From Hygrophila difformis (lineage: Eukaryota; Streptophyta; Magnoliopsida; Lamiales; Acanthaceae), in contig JAOANR010000009.1 in NCBI GenBank assembly GCA_030278955.1, positions 34,015,504 to 34,079,503 on the forward strand: DNA of 64,000 nucleotides. Reading direction: 5' to 3'. Made by a program: the position numbers and the translations under genes. A model generated the notes under the pieces. The model worked only from the letters and a program-made list of their open reading frames with translations. It made no database searches and had not been told where the DNA came from. Positions 31,240 through 41,900 of this stretch are shown piece by piece (positions within the stretch are counted from its first letter, which is position 1; every line of letters begins with the position of its first letter).

Positions 31240-33701
31240 TGTAATACCCGTAAATTTTAGAATATAAAAATAGGAATTAATCCAATAGGAAAGAAAGTTC
31301 CGTTCCGAGAACCCGTAAAATCGGAAATGCACGGAAGTCAAAAGACGACGATTTAGAACCCGACGAACCCGAACACATGAAATCAAAGGGAATCGGAATA
31401 AATTTATGATGGGAAGCATAATCCGAAAATGAACCGGAAAATCGAGCGCGAAAACGTGGGAGGATAGAAGTCCGAAAGAGAGGAGGAAAAGACCCGACGG
31501 ATCGGATCGTACGGACCCGCACGGACCGCAGTCCAGGCGGGAGCCGCGCGACCTTTGGCCGTTCAGCGCGCCAACAGCGCGCGGCAGCACAGAACACGAC
31601 CAATTACGCGTTTTCGGCGATTCCTTGCCATAATTCGACCCCCCGACTATGGAAAGTGGATTTTGGACGGGAAGGTGTATTAGGTCGTGGGAGGGTTGTC
31701 TCTCACTCCATTGGCAGCCTCCACACTCTCCCCATTCACTCTCAAACCCTCCCAAGCCAAAACACTCTCCCGACGAACTTCCGACGGACTTCCGGCGACT
31801 TTCCGACAACCATCGACGGCCGTAGGAACGTGTAGATCAAAGTTCACATCCCTTGGATCATCGTAAGAAGTATCCAGATTCGTTTTTCTCGTTTTTATCT
31901 CCAATCTCTAATCTAACTTTCGAATATTGGACTTGTAAACACGTTCGGGATCGAAGGAGGAAGAGAACGTGTGCAAGGATCCGTTCGTAGTATTTTTGGG
32001 CGAGCCGAGCGACCCTGGGACGACTCAAGAACACCATCACTGTAAGTTGAGCCTTCCATATCAATACGGGTGGTTTAGGGGCGTCCGAATTAGTCGTAAC
32101 ATAACGAAACGTAAAAACCGAAATTAAAAACCCCAACTCGCACAGTTTCTGAAATCTGTCTAAAACTCGTATTTCGAGGATTCAATCCGAGAAACTCAAA
32201 ACTAGACTTTTAATCCTAACACATAAATATAGGTTGTGTAAAAATTTCAGACATTTTCGTTTATGTTTGCTATTTCAAATCGCATCGAAAATAAACTGCT
32301 TTGACAAAATGTTTTTGAAATCTGCCTGTGAACATGTCCGAACTTAGTGAGCCTGTTTCTATATTTTCTAGTCCGATTTGATCTTTGCAATATAAATAAA
32401 AGTTGTAGATAATCACGTCTAGTATATGTGTTTAAAATTTCAGAATTTTTGGAGTCCATTTGATATGTCAAAAAGTCAATTTTCTAAACTGTGTCAAATC
32501 TGCCACTGGACAGTGAACTGTTTTTGCATTAAACTCGATTTTTGACATGTTTCCTCAACTTATTTCGAAATTGTTAAAACACGAAAGTTGTTCGTTAGGG
32601 TGTTTTGGATAAACTAGGAAAATTTCAGATTCTTCGGACTTGAAACGAATTTTTAAATTAAAAAGGCGTAAACTGTGACGCCAAATGACTTTTAAATCGA
32701 GAGATTTTGAAATTTCGAAACGAACGATCAAAGATTGGAAATACGATGCATCTATACTTTTGAAAAACCCCGATACATTAAATCAAAATGATATATGAGA
32801 TACTATGGCGGAGGGTGAGTGCTCTGCAGGGTGCCCCTCTAGCCTTTCTCTTCGGGCCTATAATGGACGAGAGAATTTAGATGAGATATTACGCCAATCG
32901 GCGGGAGATACATGGCCTACACTCTCGGGATTGTCCGTATGGACTTCCCGAGGCTCCGGAGTGTTACTGGGTATGGCAGATACGGCTGCGGCCGCCGGAT
33001 CACCGGCTATACAAGATACTTACGACACGGCTGCGGCCGCCGGATCACCGGCTATACAAAATATTAAGAAATTGTTACGTAACGGGGAAATAAGAGATTT
33101 AATATTTTAAGTATTTATTTATTTATGCATGTCTTTAAATTATGCATTTAAATTATGTCTTTAAATTTCATATCTTATTAAATTATTATTATGGTTAAAT
33201 GCCTGTGCAAGTACACAATTAAATTAGTAATTCTTTTAGAAATTGTAAATGCATGTTTAGGAGTGAAATTTTAATTATTTAATTAAACCGCTTTATTGCT
33301 ATGATAGGACTGACTTACTCAGTATTTTATATACTGATAAAATTGTTGTTTTCTCTTTTTTTTCAGAGTATGGAGAAAATGCATGAGCATATGCATTGGG
33401 GGATGGAAAACTTTAAACATTATTTTTATCGCCTTATATGACACTTGCATATCGGGCCTGTATAACCCGAGTTTTGGCCATGTCGGCCCCTTTACATTCC
33501 GCTGCGATATTTTACTTTCCGGTATTACTATGTGTGGATGAAATATTATTATTATTTTTAAATAGATTCCGGACTTGTTTTTAAACCTTTTTGCAATACC
33601 TATAGCCTTGCATCTCTTTACCAAGCTCGGAGAATCCGTGTCTTGCTAGGAAGGTGTGGCGGTGGCATCCCGACTTGGGTTATCAAATCCGGGGTGTTAC
33701 A
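31240..33701 (+). mobile_element. 5' LTR of X
   Basis: A 2,462-bp LTR from TGTAATACCCGTAAATTTTA to CCGGGGTGTTACA. Donor-like sites are ATCATCGTAAGAAG near 31862 (the 3' LTR has ATTGGTAAGAAG) and ATCACTGTAAGTT near 32036. Two GC-rich units lie at 32984-33060, the hairpin at 33320-33336, a CAG at 33366, and a U5 stem CCAAG...CTTG at 33621-33645. Confidence 0.92.
33320..33336 (+). promoter_or_regulatory. LTR hairpin, X
   Basis: GACTTACT then CAGTATTTTATATACTG, a 6-bp stem, with TTTTTTTCAG ending at 33366, 30 nt downstream. Confidence 0.6.
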
Positions 33702-33704
33702 AGT

Positions 33705-33716
33705 TGGTATCAGAGC
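33705..33716 (+). other. Primer binding site of X
   Basis: TGGTATCAGAGC three bases after the 5' LTR, tRNA-Met type. A (TTA)n run (33788-33826), GCCCAA copies (33855-34030) and GGGGGGATTGCATATGCAT (about 34094-34112) follow. Confidence 0.85.
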
Positions 33717-33784
33717 CCGGAATATTTTAAAGCTACTATTATTATTATTTTAAACCAATATTTTGAACTAAGTATTATTTTTAA

Positions 33785-33827
<43 letters not shown>

Positions 33828-34193
33828 TTTAAGACTACTAGTATTATTATTTTAGCCCAAAAATTTGAGCCCAAAAATTTTCTATCCATTTAGTATAATA
33901 TTTTGAGCCCAAAGGGGTTAAATTATTTTGACCCAATAATTATTTATTATAAGCCCAACCATTTCGGCCCAAATACCCATGTTTTTACTTCTTAAGTCCA
34001 AATTATTATTTTTGGCCAATATAGAGGCCCAACTTTTTAAATTACTTAAAACCATGATTAAATTTAAATTAATAACACATTAAATTAATTTTTGGGGGGA
34101 TTGCATATGCATATTCATGTAGATTTAAAATTCCTGCATATCTTGACTTTTATTCGAAACATGTCCTGACTCTAACCTCCTTGTTGACATTAG

Positions 34194-34592
34194 ATGGCCG
34201 AACCCAACACGAACATGGTCAACTTGATGATGAAACTGACTAACGCGTACTTAGAGTCCCAACAACATATCAATTATTTCAAGACTCGAGTAGGACAGCT
34301 AGAGGGCCACGTGGCCCATCTAGGGTATCTTAGGGAGACCGATCATCATAACATAACCCAGCTGCAAAATCAAGTCACGCAGCTCCAAGCCCAAGTGGCC
34401 CAACTCCAAGACAAGAGTGATGACTTGGAGGAACAAATAGGGAACGTGGCCTGGGAGTTGACTACCTTAGCCAACGAGATTGACGGAGGGGTCCTTCAGA
34501 ACCCGGGACCTAACCCTAATGCTGCAGCACCGATTGACGTACCCAGCGACGGAGACGATCCCATCGAGGATGCACCTACCTATTCTCTCTAG
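34194..34592 (+). CDS. Pre-gag coiled-coil ORF of X
   Basis: An intact 132-codon frame between primer binding site and gag. It starts MAEPNTNMVNLMMKLTNAYL. Residues about 25-95 form an evident coiled coil with repeated Q-L-Q-x-Q heptads (LQNQVTQLQAQVAQLQDKSD) and then LEEQIGNVAWELTTLANEI. A proline/asparagine linker follows, then an acidic end (SDGDDPIEDAPTYSL). No signal peptide, membrane segment or known enzyme motif is present. Counterparts lie at 25420 (W) and 52557 (Y, minus), but none was found in gag-only Z. Nothing in the family's usual gene list (gag, protease, RT, RNase H, integrase, chromodomain) corresponds to it. It could be an oligomerising accessory protein or an upstream frame that limits gag translation. 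Being open while the gag next to it is broken suggests past selection or short decay time. Confidence 0.65.
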   Translation: MAEPNTNMVNLMMKLTNAYLESQQHINYFKTRVGQLEGHVAHLGYLRETDHHNITQLQNQVTQLQAQVAQLQDKSDDLEEQIGNVAWELTTLANEIDGGVLQNPGPNPNAAAPIDVPSDGDDPIEDAPTYSL

Positions 34593-35235
34593 ACTTAGGG
34601 ACCCATACTGATGCACTACTATCTATGTTCCCTTTTCCAAACTATTATCAGCACTACTCTTTCATTCCTGTTACGAATGCTTGTAATCGACTGAAAAATT
34701 TTCTCTTGAGTAATAAATTTACAAGCATTTATTTTATACAAGTATATTTAAAGTATTCCTTACATTTTAATTAAATTATTTCTCTTCGAATACCTTGTTA
34801 AAACCCAATCAAACAAATGAACAAGGTAATAATAATCGACCTATAGATAACAACTAAACAAAAATACAAGTATTGATGAATAAATAACATAAATATGTAG
34901 ATATATATATATATATATATTATATAGAGATAATCATCAAACAAGGGTATCTCCAACCCTAAACCCCAACACCCTGGACCCTAGGGTCTCAAAAAAAAAA
35001 ACTAAACAGGTTACTGTTCACGAAAAAAAAAAAACAAAACAAAACAAAAACAAAGCAACAAGTAGAACCAACCCCAAATAACAACAAACGATACGCTAAA
35101 CTCCAATAACCTATACTATCAGGTTCCAGTAGACTGATACCTGTTAATATCGTCATTTATTTAATTAAATTATTTTATAAGCATTATATAATACTTCAAC
35201 AAAAAGAATCTAAACTCTCTTGTTCTTGCAACAGC
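34593..35235. other. X leader between coiled-coil ORF and gag
   Basis: AT-rich, with an (AT)n run at about 34903-34922, poly-A tracts near 34990-35050 and no coding sequence. Confidence 0.6.
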
Positions 35236-35661
35236 ATGGCACCGAGAGGAAGACCACACACCTAGCCCACTACTCCAAACACCAACGAAACCCCTATGCA
35301 ACCAGAAATGCCTATACCCGACGAAGGGGTACACGCTCAAGAGGAGCCGGCAAACCCTATGCCAAACAACATGGACGCGCGCCTACGCACTCTAGAAGAG
35401 GTTCTCATTGCGATAGGGAACGCGCATGTGAACTAAGGCCAAGCAGCTGCGGTACCTCCACCCGAGGCCCGCATTAACTACTTAGCTATGGTGAACTTAT
35501 ATCACCCGCCGCACTACGCCGGCGAAGAGGACCCGGCTAAACTCGAAGAATGGATCCGAACATTCGACAAGCTACTAAACGCGGTGAAGTGCCCAATTGG
35601 CGAGAAGGTGCCTGTGGCATCGTACTATCTCGGAGGGGAGGCGGATGACTGGTGGCCGTGC
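35236..35661 (+). pseudogene. gag of X, first part (two stops, split by Y)
   Basis: It starts MAPRGRPHT as in the other gags of the window. In-frame stops are TAG at 35263 and TAA at 35434. The capsid-like region follows with YHPPHYAGEEDPAKLEEWIR and YLGGEADDWW, conserved in Y and Z. Element Y enters after CGTGC (35657-35661). The second part resumes at 55290. Joining the parts leaves the frame off by one, so a 1-base indel existed or arose near the site. Confidence 0.88.
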
Positions 35662-36019
35662 TGTAACACCCCGGGTTTTCAAAATCAAAAGTGCCGGGAT
35701 GTTACCGCCACATTCCTTGTTTAAGCCTGCCAGAGGCAACCTTACCCGAGGAATGCTAAGGCTCGAATCGCATCACATACAAAATATAATCATAATACTT
35801 AAAATTTGAAAAATTAAAATCCGAAACATCCAACATAATTAATAATGTGGAAGAGTAATGCGAAGGCCTCCAGGCCAAAACAATAATCCGAATAAAGTGC
35901 ATAAGTAAGTTCAATGCAATTTAAATAAATGCGGCTTAAAACTCCCAAATCCCATGAATGCCGGATGGTCAATGGCGCTCACCGTTCTCTGAAAAAAAAA
36001 ATATATACACAACACACAT

Positions 36020-36036
36020 CAGTAAATAATTTACTG
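36020..36036 (-). promoter_or_regulatory. LTR hairpin, Y 3' LTR
   Basis: Minus CTTACT then CAGTAAATTATTTACTG, a 7-bp stem, with TTTTTTTTTCAG about 31 nt downstream. It is identical to the 5' LTR copy at 53298-53314. Confidence 0.6.
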
Positions 36037-37063
36037 AGTAAGCCAATCCACCCTATATCCTGACAGGTGTTTTAAAAAGATTGACTTAAATAAAAGTTAA
36101 AACACATTACATTAACGGACAACTTAAAATGTTCACGATATATAGCCAGATAATTACTCATAAAGTATCATATAGTCACCATTATGCCTAGAACACGAGG
36201 ACACCAAATGAGCTCCAAAAATAATGGGACTTCATCCCTCAAATTGCCAACGGCAGCCTATATCGACACGCACCCGGGGCCCATAAATAATACTCGCAAG
36301 TATTATTTAGGGATATAGACACAATCATATAGTACATCATATAAGGAGAGGGGCGGCCACGCATGGCTCCACCCTAGTGCACTCGCTCTCCGGAGCCTAA
36401 ATGTGGGCATACCTACCCGAATTCTACGGCACAATGGGTTTTAAATATACACTACACATATTTATATTGAATTTCCTTTTCCTGAACAATTTCCAAGCCA
36501 ATACACATCGGTAGCAATGATTTATTGAGAAGAAAAAGAATATTATTATCAAATCATCCACAATCGGAAACGTGATATACCTATACACGTAGGCACAAAT
36601 CATACTTGACTGCACTATACAAAAAGGGAAGGATTTCTATTGTATATCCACTTGGCACAGTAAGTAACCATGGAAAGAAGAAAAGAGATAAGTTTTAAAC
36701 CATAATAAGATAGCAAATCCATGACTTATCAGCTCTGTACATTACACTTTATAGTAGTAGTATTACTTTGACCCTTAGATTGACTTGGGCAGACCCATCA
36801 CATGAATATTTGCCCACTGCTAATACCTATATGCATCCGAAAATAATATGTTTATTCCCCAACAAGAACACCACTACCAGAAGAATCTTTACATGAAATA
36901 GAATATAAGATTTTGACTAGGTTGGGGTGTACGAATTGCTCAAGATTAGATCTTCATTGAAGAACACTTAAAAATTTATAGTGGAGCATATATATACTTA
37001 CAGACACTGGTTTTCAAAATCCATGATGATGACAGGCGATGAAGGAATTAAAGGCAACTCTTA

Positions 37064-37806
37064 GACCATCTCCAATGGTCCCCTAAAACCCAAAATGGGG
37101 TGGCATCTTCTCTCCAACAATACCCTAAAACCAAACCTATTTTAGGTTTTTTGAGTTTTATGAATAGTAAATACTCAAATTTGAGTATTTACTATTCATA
37201 AACCTATATCACTTTTTGCAATTTAATTAATTGCAATTTCATCCCTCCAATTGTTGCAAGTTGAATATTAATCTAATTTTGTATTATGCTTGATAATTTT
37301 ATACTTCATATAATTTTTTTATTAAATTAATTTTATATTTAATTAGATTAGAAATTTTAAGGTTTCTTTATAAAATAAATTTTAAACATAAAGATTAATA
37401 ATTTTTTAAAGTTTTAGTACAATCTTAGCAATCATTAAAAAAATTACATTAGCATATGAATATATAATTAAACATAACACATCTCAAATACTAAAAAAAT
37501 GTACAATATTAAACAACTAAATAACTACGCAAACGGAAAATTAAGTTAATAGTCATCTAAATCAACATCTGATCCTCCAACATTATTGAAATTTGTATTG
37601 AATTTATGTGAGGTTAATGTATAATTTATAAGAAATGAAGGGTATAATTGAAAAGATAAATAAGTTTGTATTGAAAAGAATATATAGAGAATATTCTTTT
37701 ATGTTTGAGTTTAGTGTAAATGGTTGGAGATGAATTACTGTTTGATGTGACATTTACTGTAAAATGGGTTTGGGTTTGGGTTTGGTGTTGGCTATTGGAG
37801 ATGCCC
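37064..37806. mobile_element. PIF/Harbinger-like MITE in the Y 3' LTR
   Basis: This 743-bp insert is absent from the other Y LTR (junction at 54342), so its ends are certain. Ends are GACCATCTCCAATGG and, inverted, GGGCATCTCCAATAG. The 3-bp target duplication is TTA (37061-37063 and 37807-37809). Ends and target fit PIF/Harbinger MITEs. It has no transposase; short frames inside are incidental. Confidence 0.88.
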
Positions 37807-38743
37807 TTAGTACACATATTTAGGTTTCCGAAAAGAATTTACACAATGGATACGGATCGGCGAGAAGCGAAATTTACACATACATTAAAACGAAAAGGGT
37901 TATAAATCACCAAGAAAGAGATTTACGCAGAGGGTGGCTAATCAATGAGAAATAGGGAGATTGACTTACAGTACACCAGATTATGATTGTAGCACAAGAG
38001 ATCTTTGGCTCGATTAGCAAGGGAGATCGTCTCCGACGTCCTAACTTATCCGAGATGGCTGCGTTCTTGAATATTATGTCAAAAGGGTTAGGAATTCCTT
38101 CTAATAGTAGACGAGAATTGTGGGAAGGGAATGAGAGGAAGATTTTACCGTCTAAAACTTGAAGCACGAATCCTGATCGCCGCTGCAAGCACACGAACGC
38201 CCTAGGTTTTTTTTTTTTTTTTTGATCGAGATTTTCTTATATAAGAGGAAGTATGTAGACTACGTTTGAAGAAGTAATATGGACGCTGAAAGAGAGGGTT
38301 GTTGGACGAATTCTGGGGTCAAATATCTGATAATTTCACCTCCTAATCGGATTTGAATCTCTTACGAAAGATTTGAAAGTTACAAGTTGCCCAAAATTCT
38401 CCTATATTGTTATTATGATCATATAAAATATACAATACAATCCATCCCAGTTACTATTTATTTCTTTTATTCTCATTGAATAATAAATATATATATATAT
38501 ATATTGATTGAATCAACTCAATTCCACCCGTAGTGGCAAGGACTGACATGGTGTTGTCTTTTTCTTGTTTTCATCCCATAATAGCAAATTAGTCTAATAA
38601 TATACATTAATCATTATATTAATAATAATAATAATAATATGATTAGGTTAATAGAACCATAACTATCATAGTGACCATAATATTAACATACTTATTAATC
38701 ACTAAATCTATAGGGAATTAATAAAATAATCGTGGGTGTTATA

Positions 38744-38907
38744 GTCTACCCTCCTTAAGATTCAACTTCGTCCTCGAAGTTGCGTATCATTCAATGGTTT
38801 AAATGAAAGATATACATAAAGGGTGTAGCTAGAAATATAACTAGGTGTGACGTACCTTCATGATACTATTCCTCGGGTGTTACATCCTCCCTCGCTTAGG
38901 ATGGCAG
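38744..38907 (-). promoter_or_regulatory. 3' tail of Y: two purine tracts and hairpin
   Basis: On the minus strand, after the pol stop, AAGCGAGGGAGGA leads to TGTAACACCCGAGG at 38884, an LTR-like start. Then come the hairpin CAACTTCGAGGACGAAGTTG (38782-38763), CTTAAGGAGGGTAGAC and the LTR start at 38743. The second tract is the one used for the existing LTR. Confidence 0.7.
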
Positions 38908-41900
38908 TTATGTCCCCATAACTGTCTCGGAGTCCTCTTGGAAAAGGTGTGGATAGTGTTGGCGAATGTCCGATTCCAACTCCCAAGTGGCTTCTTCGAC
39001 CCCATGATTAGACCATAAAACCTTCACCATTTTTATGGTCTTCGTTCTTGTGACTCGGGTTTTGGAATCAAGTATTTGAATTGGAGTCTCCTCATACTTT
39101 AAGTCCTCGTCCAATTCTATAACCTCTGGTTGAAGTACATGGTTCGGATCATGGATGTACTTCTTCAACTGGGAGACATGAAACACATTATGGACACGGG
39201 ATAACTGAATTGGTAGTGCTAGCCGATAGGCTAAAGTGCCAATTCGTTCAAGGATCTCATATGGTCCAATATATCGGGGACTTAACTTGCCCCGCTTCCC
39301 AAAACGCATAACACCCTTCATTGGTGATATTTTCAACATGACCTTATCCCCCACATTAAACTCCAATTCTTGCCGTCTAACATCGGCATAACTCTTTTGC
39401 ATATCCTGGGCCGCTTTCATCTTTTGTTGAATCACCCTCACTTGCTCGGCCATGTCCGTGATTAATTGAGGTCCAAGTATTGTTGAATTCTCAGTTTCAG
39501 TCCAACAAAGTGGACTTCGGCACTTCCGTCCATATAACGCCTCAAATGGTGCCATGCCTATGCTTGTATGGTGACTGTTATTGTATGAGAACTCAATTAA
39601 TGGAATGTGGTTCTCCCAGCTACCTTTAAACTCCAAAACACATGCTCGTAACATATCCTCCAATGTTTGAATCGTTCTCTCGGTTTGGCCATCGGTCATA
39701 GGATGAAAGGCCGTACTCATCTTGATTTGAGTCCCTAATGCTTCTTGCATTTTTGTCCAAAAATGGGAGACAAATCTACTATCTCGATCGGATATGATGT
39801 CGTGAGGAACTCCATGTCTTCGAACTACATTATCGACATAAGCATGTGCAAGTTGATCCATGGACCATGTGTCTTTCATGGGAATGAAGATTGCTGCTTT
39901 AGTCAATCTGTCGATAATCACCCAAATCTTGTTATTTCCCTTAGGTGACCGTGGTAGTCCGGAAATGAAATCCATAGAAATGCTTTCCCATTTCCAACTC
40001 GGGATTTCCAGTGGCTTCATTAAGCCAAGTGGTTTTTGTCGGACTGCTTTGACCTTCTGACATGTCAAGCACTTAGATACGAAGTCAGCTACTTCGTTTT
40101 TCATTCTTGGCCACCAATACACTTTTTTCAAGTCCTTATAGAGTTTATCCCCTCCAGGATGCACCGAGTACGGTGTGTTGTGGCCTTCCTCCATCAATTT
40201 TCGTTTCAAGTCCCCACACTTTTGGGGCACACACCACCTCCCCTTGAAATGAATGCTCCCATCGGGATGGATAGCGAAGCCTACCGCCTTTCCCTCGGAA
40301 ATCTTTTCTTTTACCCTATCCAATTTTATATCACCGGGTTGAGCTGCCCGTATTTCCTCGAATACAGGGGATGTAATCGTCATAGAGTTGAGGGTGTTCA
40401 CCACTGTGCCATGTTGGACTAGTTCGACGTCCAACCTCACCAGATCCATATACAACTGAGGTGGTAGGATCAACGTATTCAATGTGTGTCCGGTTTTCCG
40501 GCTCAGTGCGTCTGCGACGACGTTAGCTTTTCCCTCATGGTACAAAATCTCCAAGTCGTAATCTTTTATAAGCTCTAGCCATCGTCTTTGCCTCATATTT
40601 AGCTCTTTCTGCGTAAATATATATTTAAGGCTTTTATGGTCGGTGAAGATTCGACACGTTCTGCCATACAAGTAGTGTCGCCATATTTTGAGGGCAAAAA
40701 CCACTGCAGCTAATTCCAAATCATGTGTCGGATAGCTCTCTTCATGAGGTTTCAATTGTCGGGAGGCGTATGCAATCACATGTTGTTCTTGCATCAAGAC
40801 ACACCCTAAGCCTTCCTTCGAAGCATCACTGTACACTTCGAAATCCTCATTATCTGATGGAAGAATGAGTACTGGGGCAGTTGTAAGCCTCTTCTTCAAT
40901 TCTTGAAAGGTTGTTTCACACTCCTTCGTCCATTCATACTTCAAGCCTTTCTTTAGTAGCTGTGTTAGAGGTCTTGCAATTCTGGAGAAATCTCGGACAA
41001 ACCTTCTATAGTATCCCGCTAATCCCAGGAAACTCCTTACTTCCGTTTGGCTCTTGGGTGCAGGCCAAGCGGTCACTGCCGAAATCTTAGCCGGATCAAC
41101 TGATACTCCTTCTGCTGAGACAATATGGCCCAGAAACGCCACTTCAGTCATCCAGAAGTCACATTTAGACAATTTGGCGTATAACTGGTTGTCTCTCAGC
41201 GTCTTCAACACCTGATGAAGGTGTTTTGCATGCTCCTCTTTGTCCCGCGAGTATATCAGAATGTCATCGATAAAAACGACAACGCACTGATCTAGCATCT
41301 CACGGAACACACTGTTCATCAGATTCATGAACACCGCAGGGGCATTGGTTAGCCCAAAGGGCATCACCACGAATTCATAGTGGCCATATCGGGTGCGAAA
41401 GGCCGTCTTCTGGATGTCCTTCTCTGCAATTCGTAACTGATGGTATCCGGATCTCAAATCAATCTTTGAGAATACCTTAGCCCCTTTCAACTGGTCAAAG
41501 AGATCTTCAATCCTCGGCAGCGGGTACTTGTTTTTAACCGTGACTTGATTTAACCCTCTATAGTCAATGCAGAGTCGTAACCCACCATCTTTCTTCTTCA
41601 CGAACAACACGGGCGCTCCCCATGGTGAGGTACTGGGTCGAATGTACCCTTTTCCCAACAACTCCTCAAGTTGGTCTTTGAGCTCCTTCATCTCAAGTGG
41701 TGCCATACGATAGGGTGCTTTTGACACGGGTTCGACGCCAGGAATTAGGTCAATAGTAAACTCGACGTCTCGTTGCGGCGGCATCCCTGGGATGTTTTCC
41801 GGAAATACATCCGGGTATTCCTTAACAATCGGAATGTTATTTATCTCTCTCTGCTCCGCTTCGAGGTTGCATACATATCCAACATACAAAGGGTAGGCCT

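Larger units (their letters stand above)
35662..38743 (-). mobile_element. 3' LTR of Y
   Basis: The minus strand starts TATAACACCCACGATTATTT and ends CCGGGGTGTTACA. It is 3,082 bp because of a 743-bp MITE with its TTA duplication; otherwise it matches the 5' LTR. ACTGTAAGTC (donor-like) lies near 37973 and the hairpin at 36020-36036. Confidence 0.9.

Noticed and set aside
39745..40422. Plus-strand frames across the Y pol gene
   Set aside because: Shadows of the minus-strand integrase and RNase H coding sequence.
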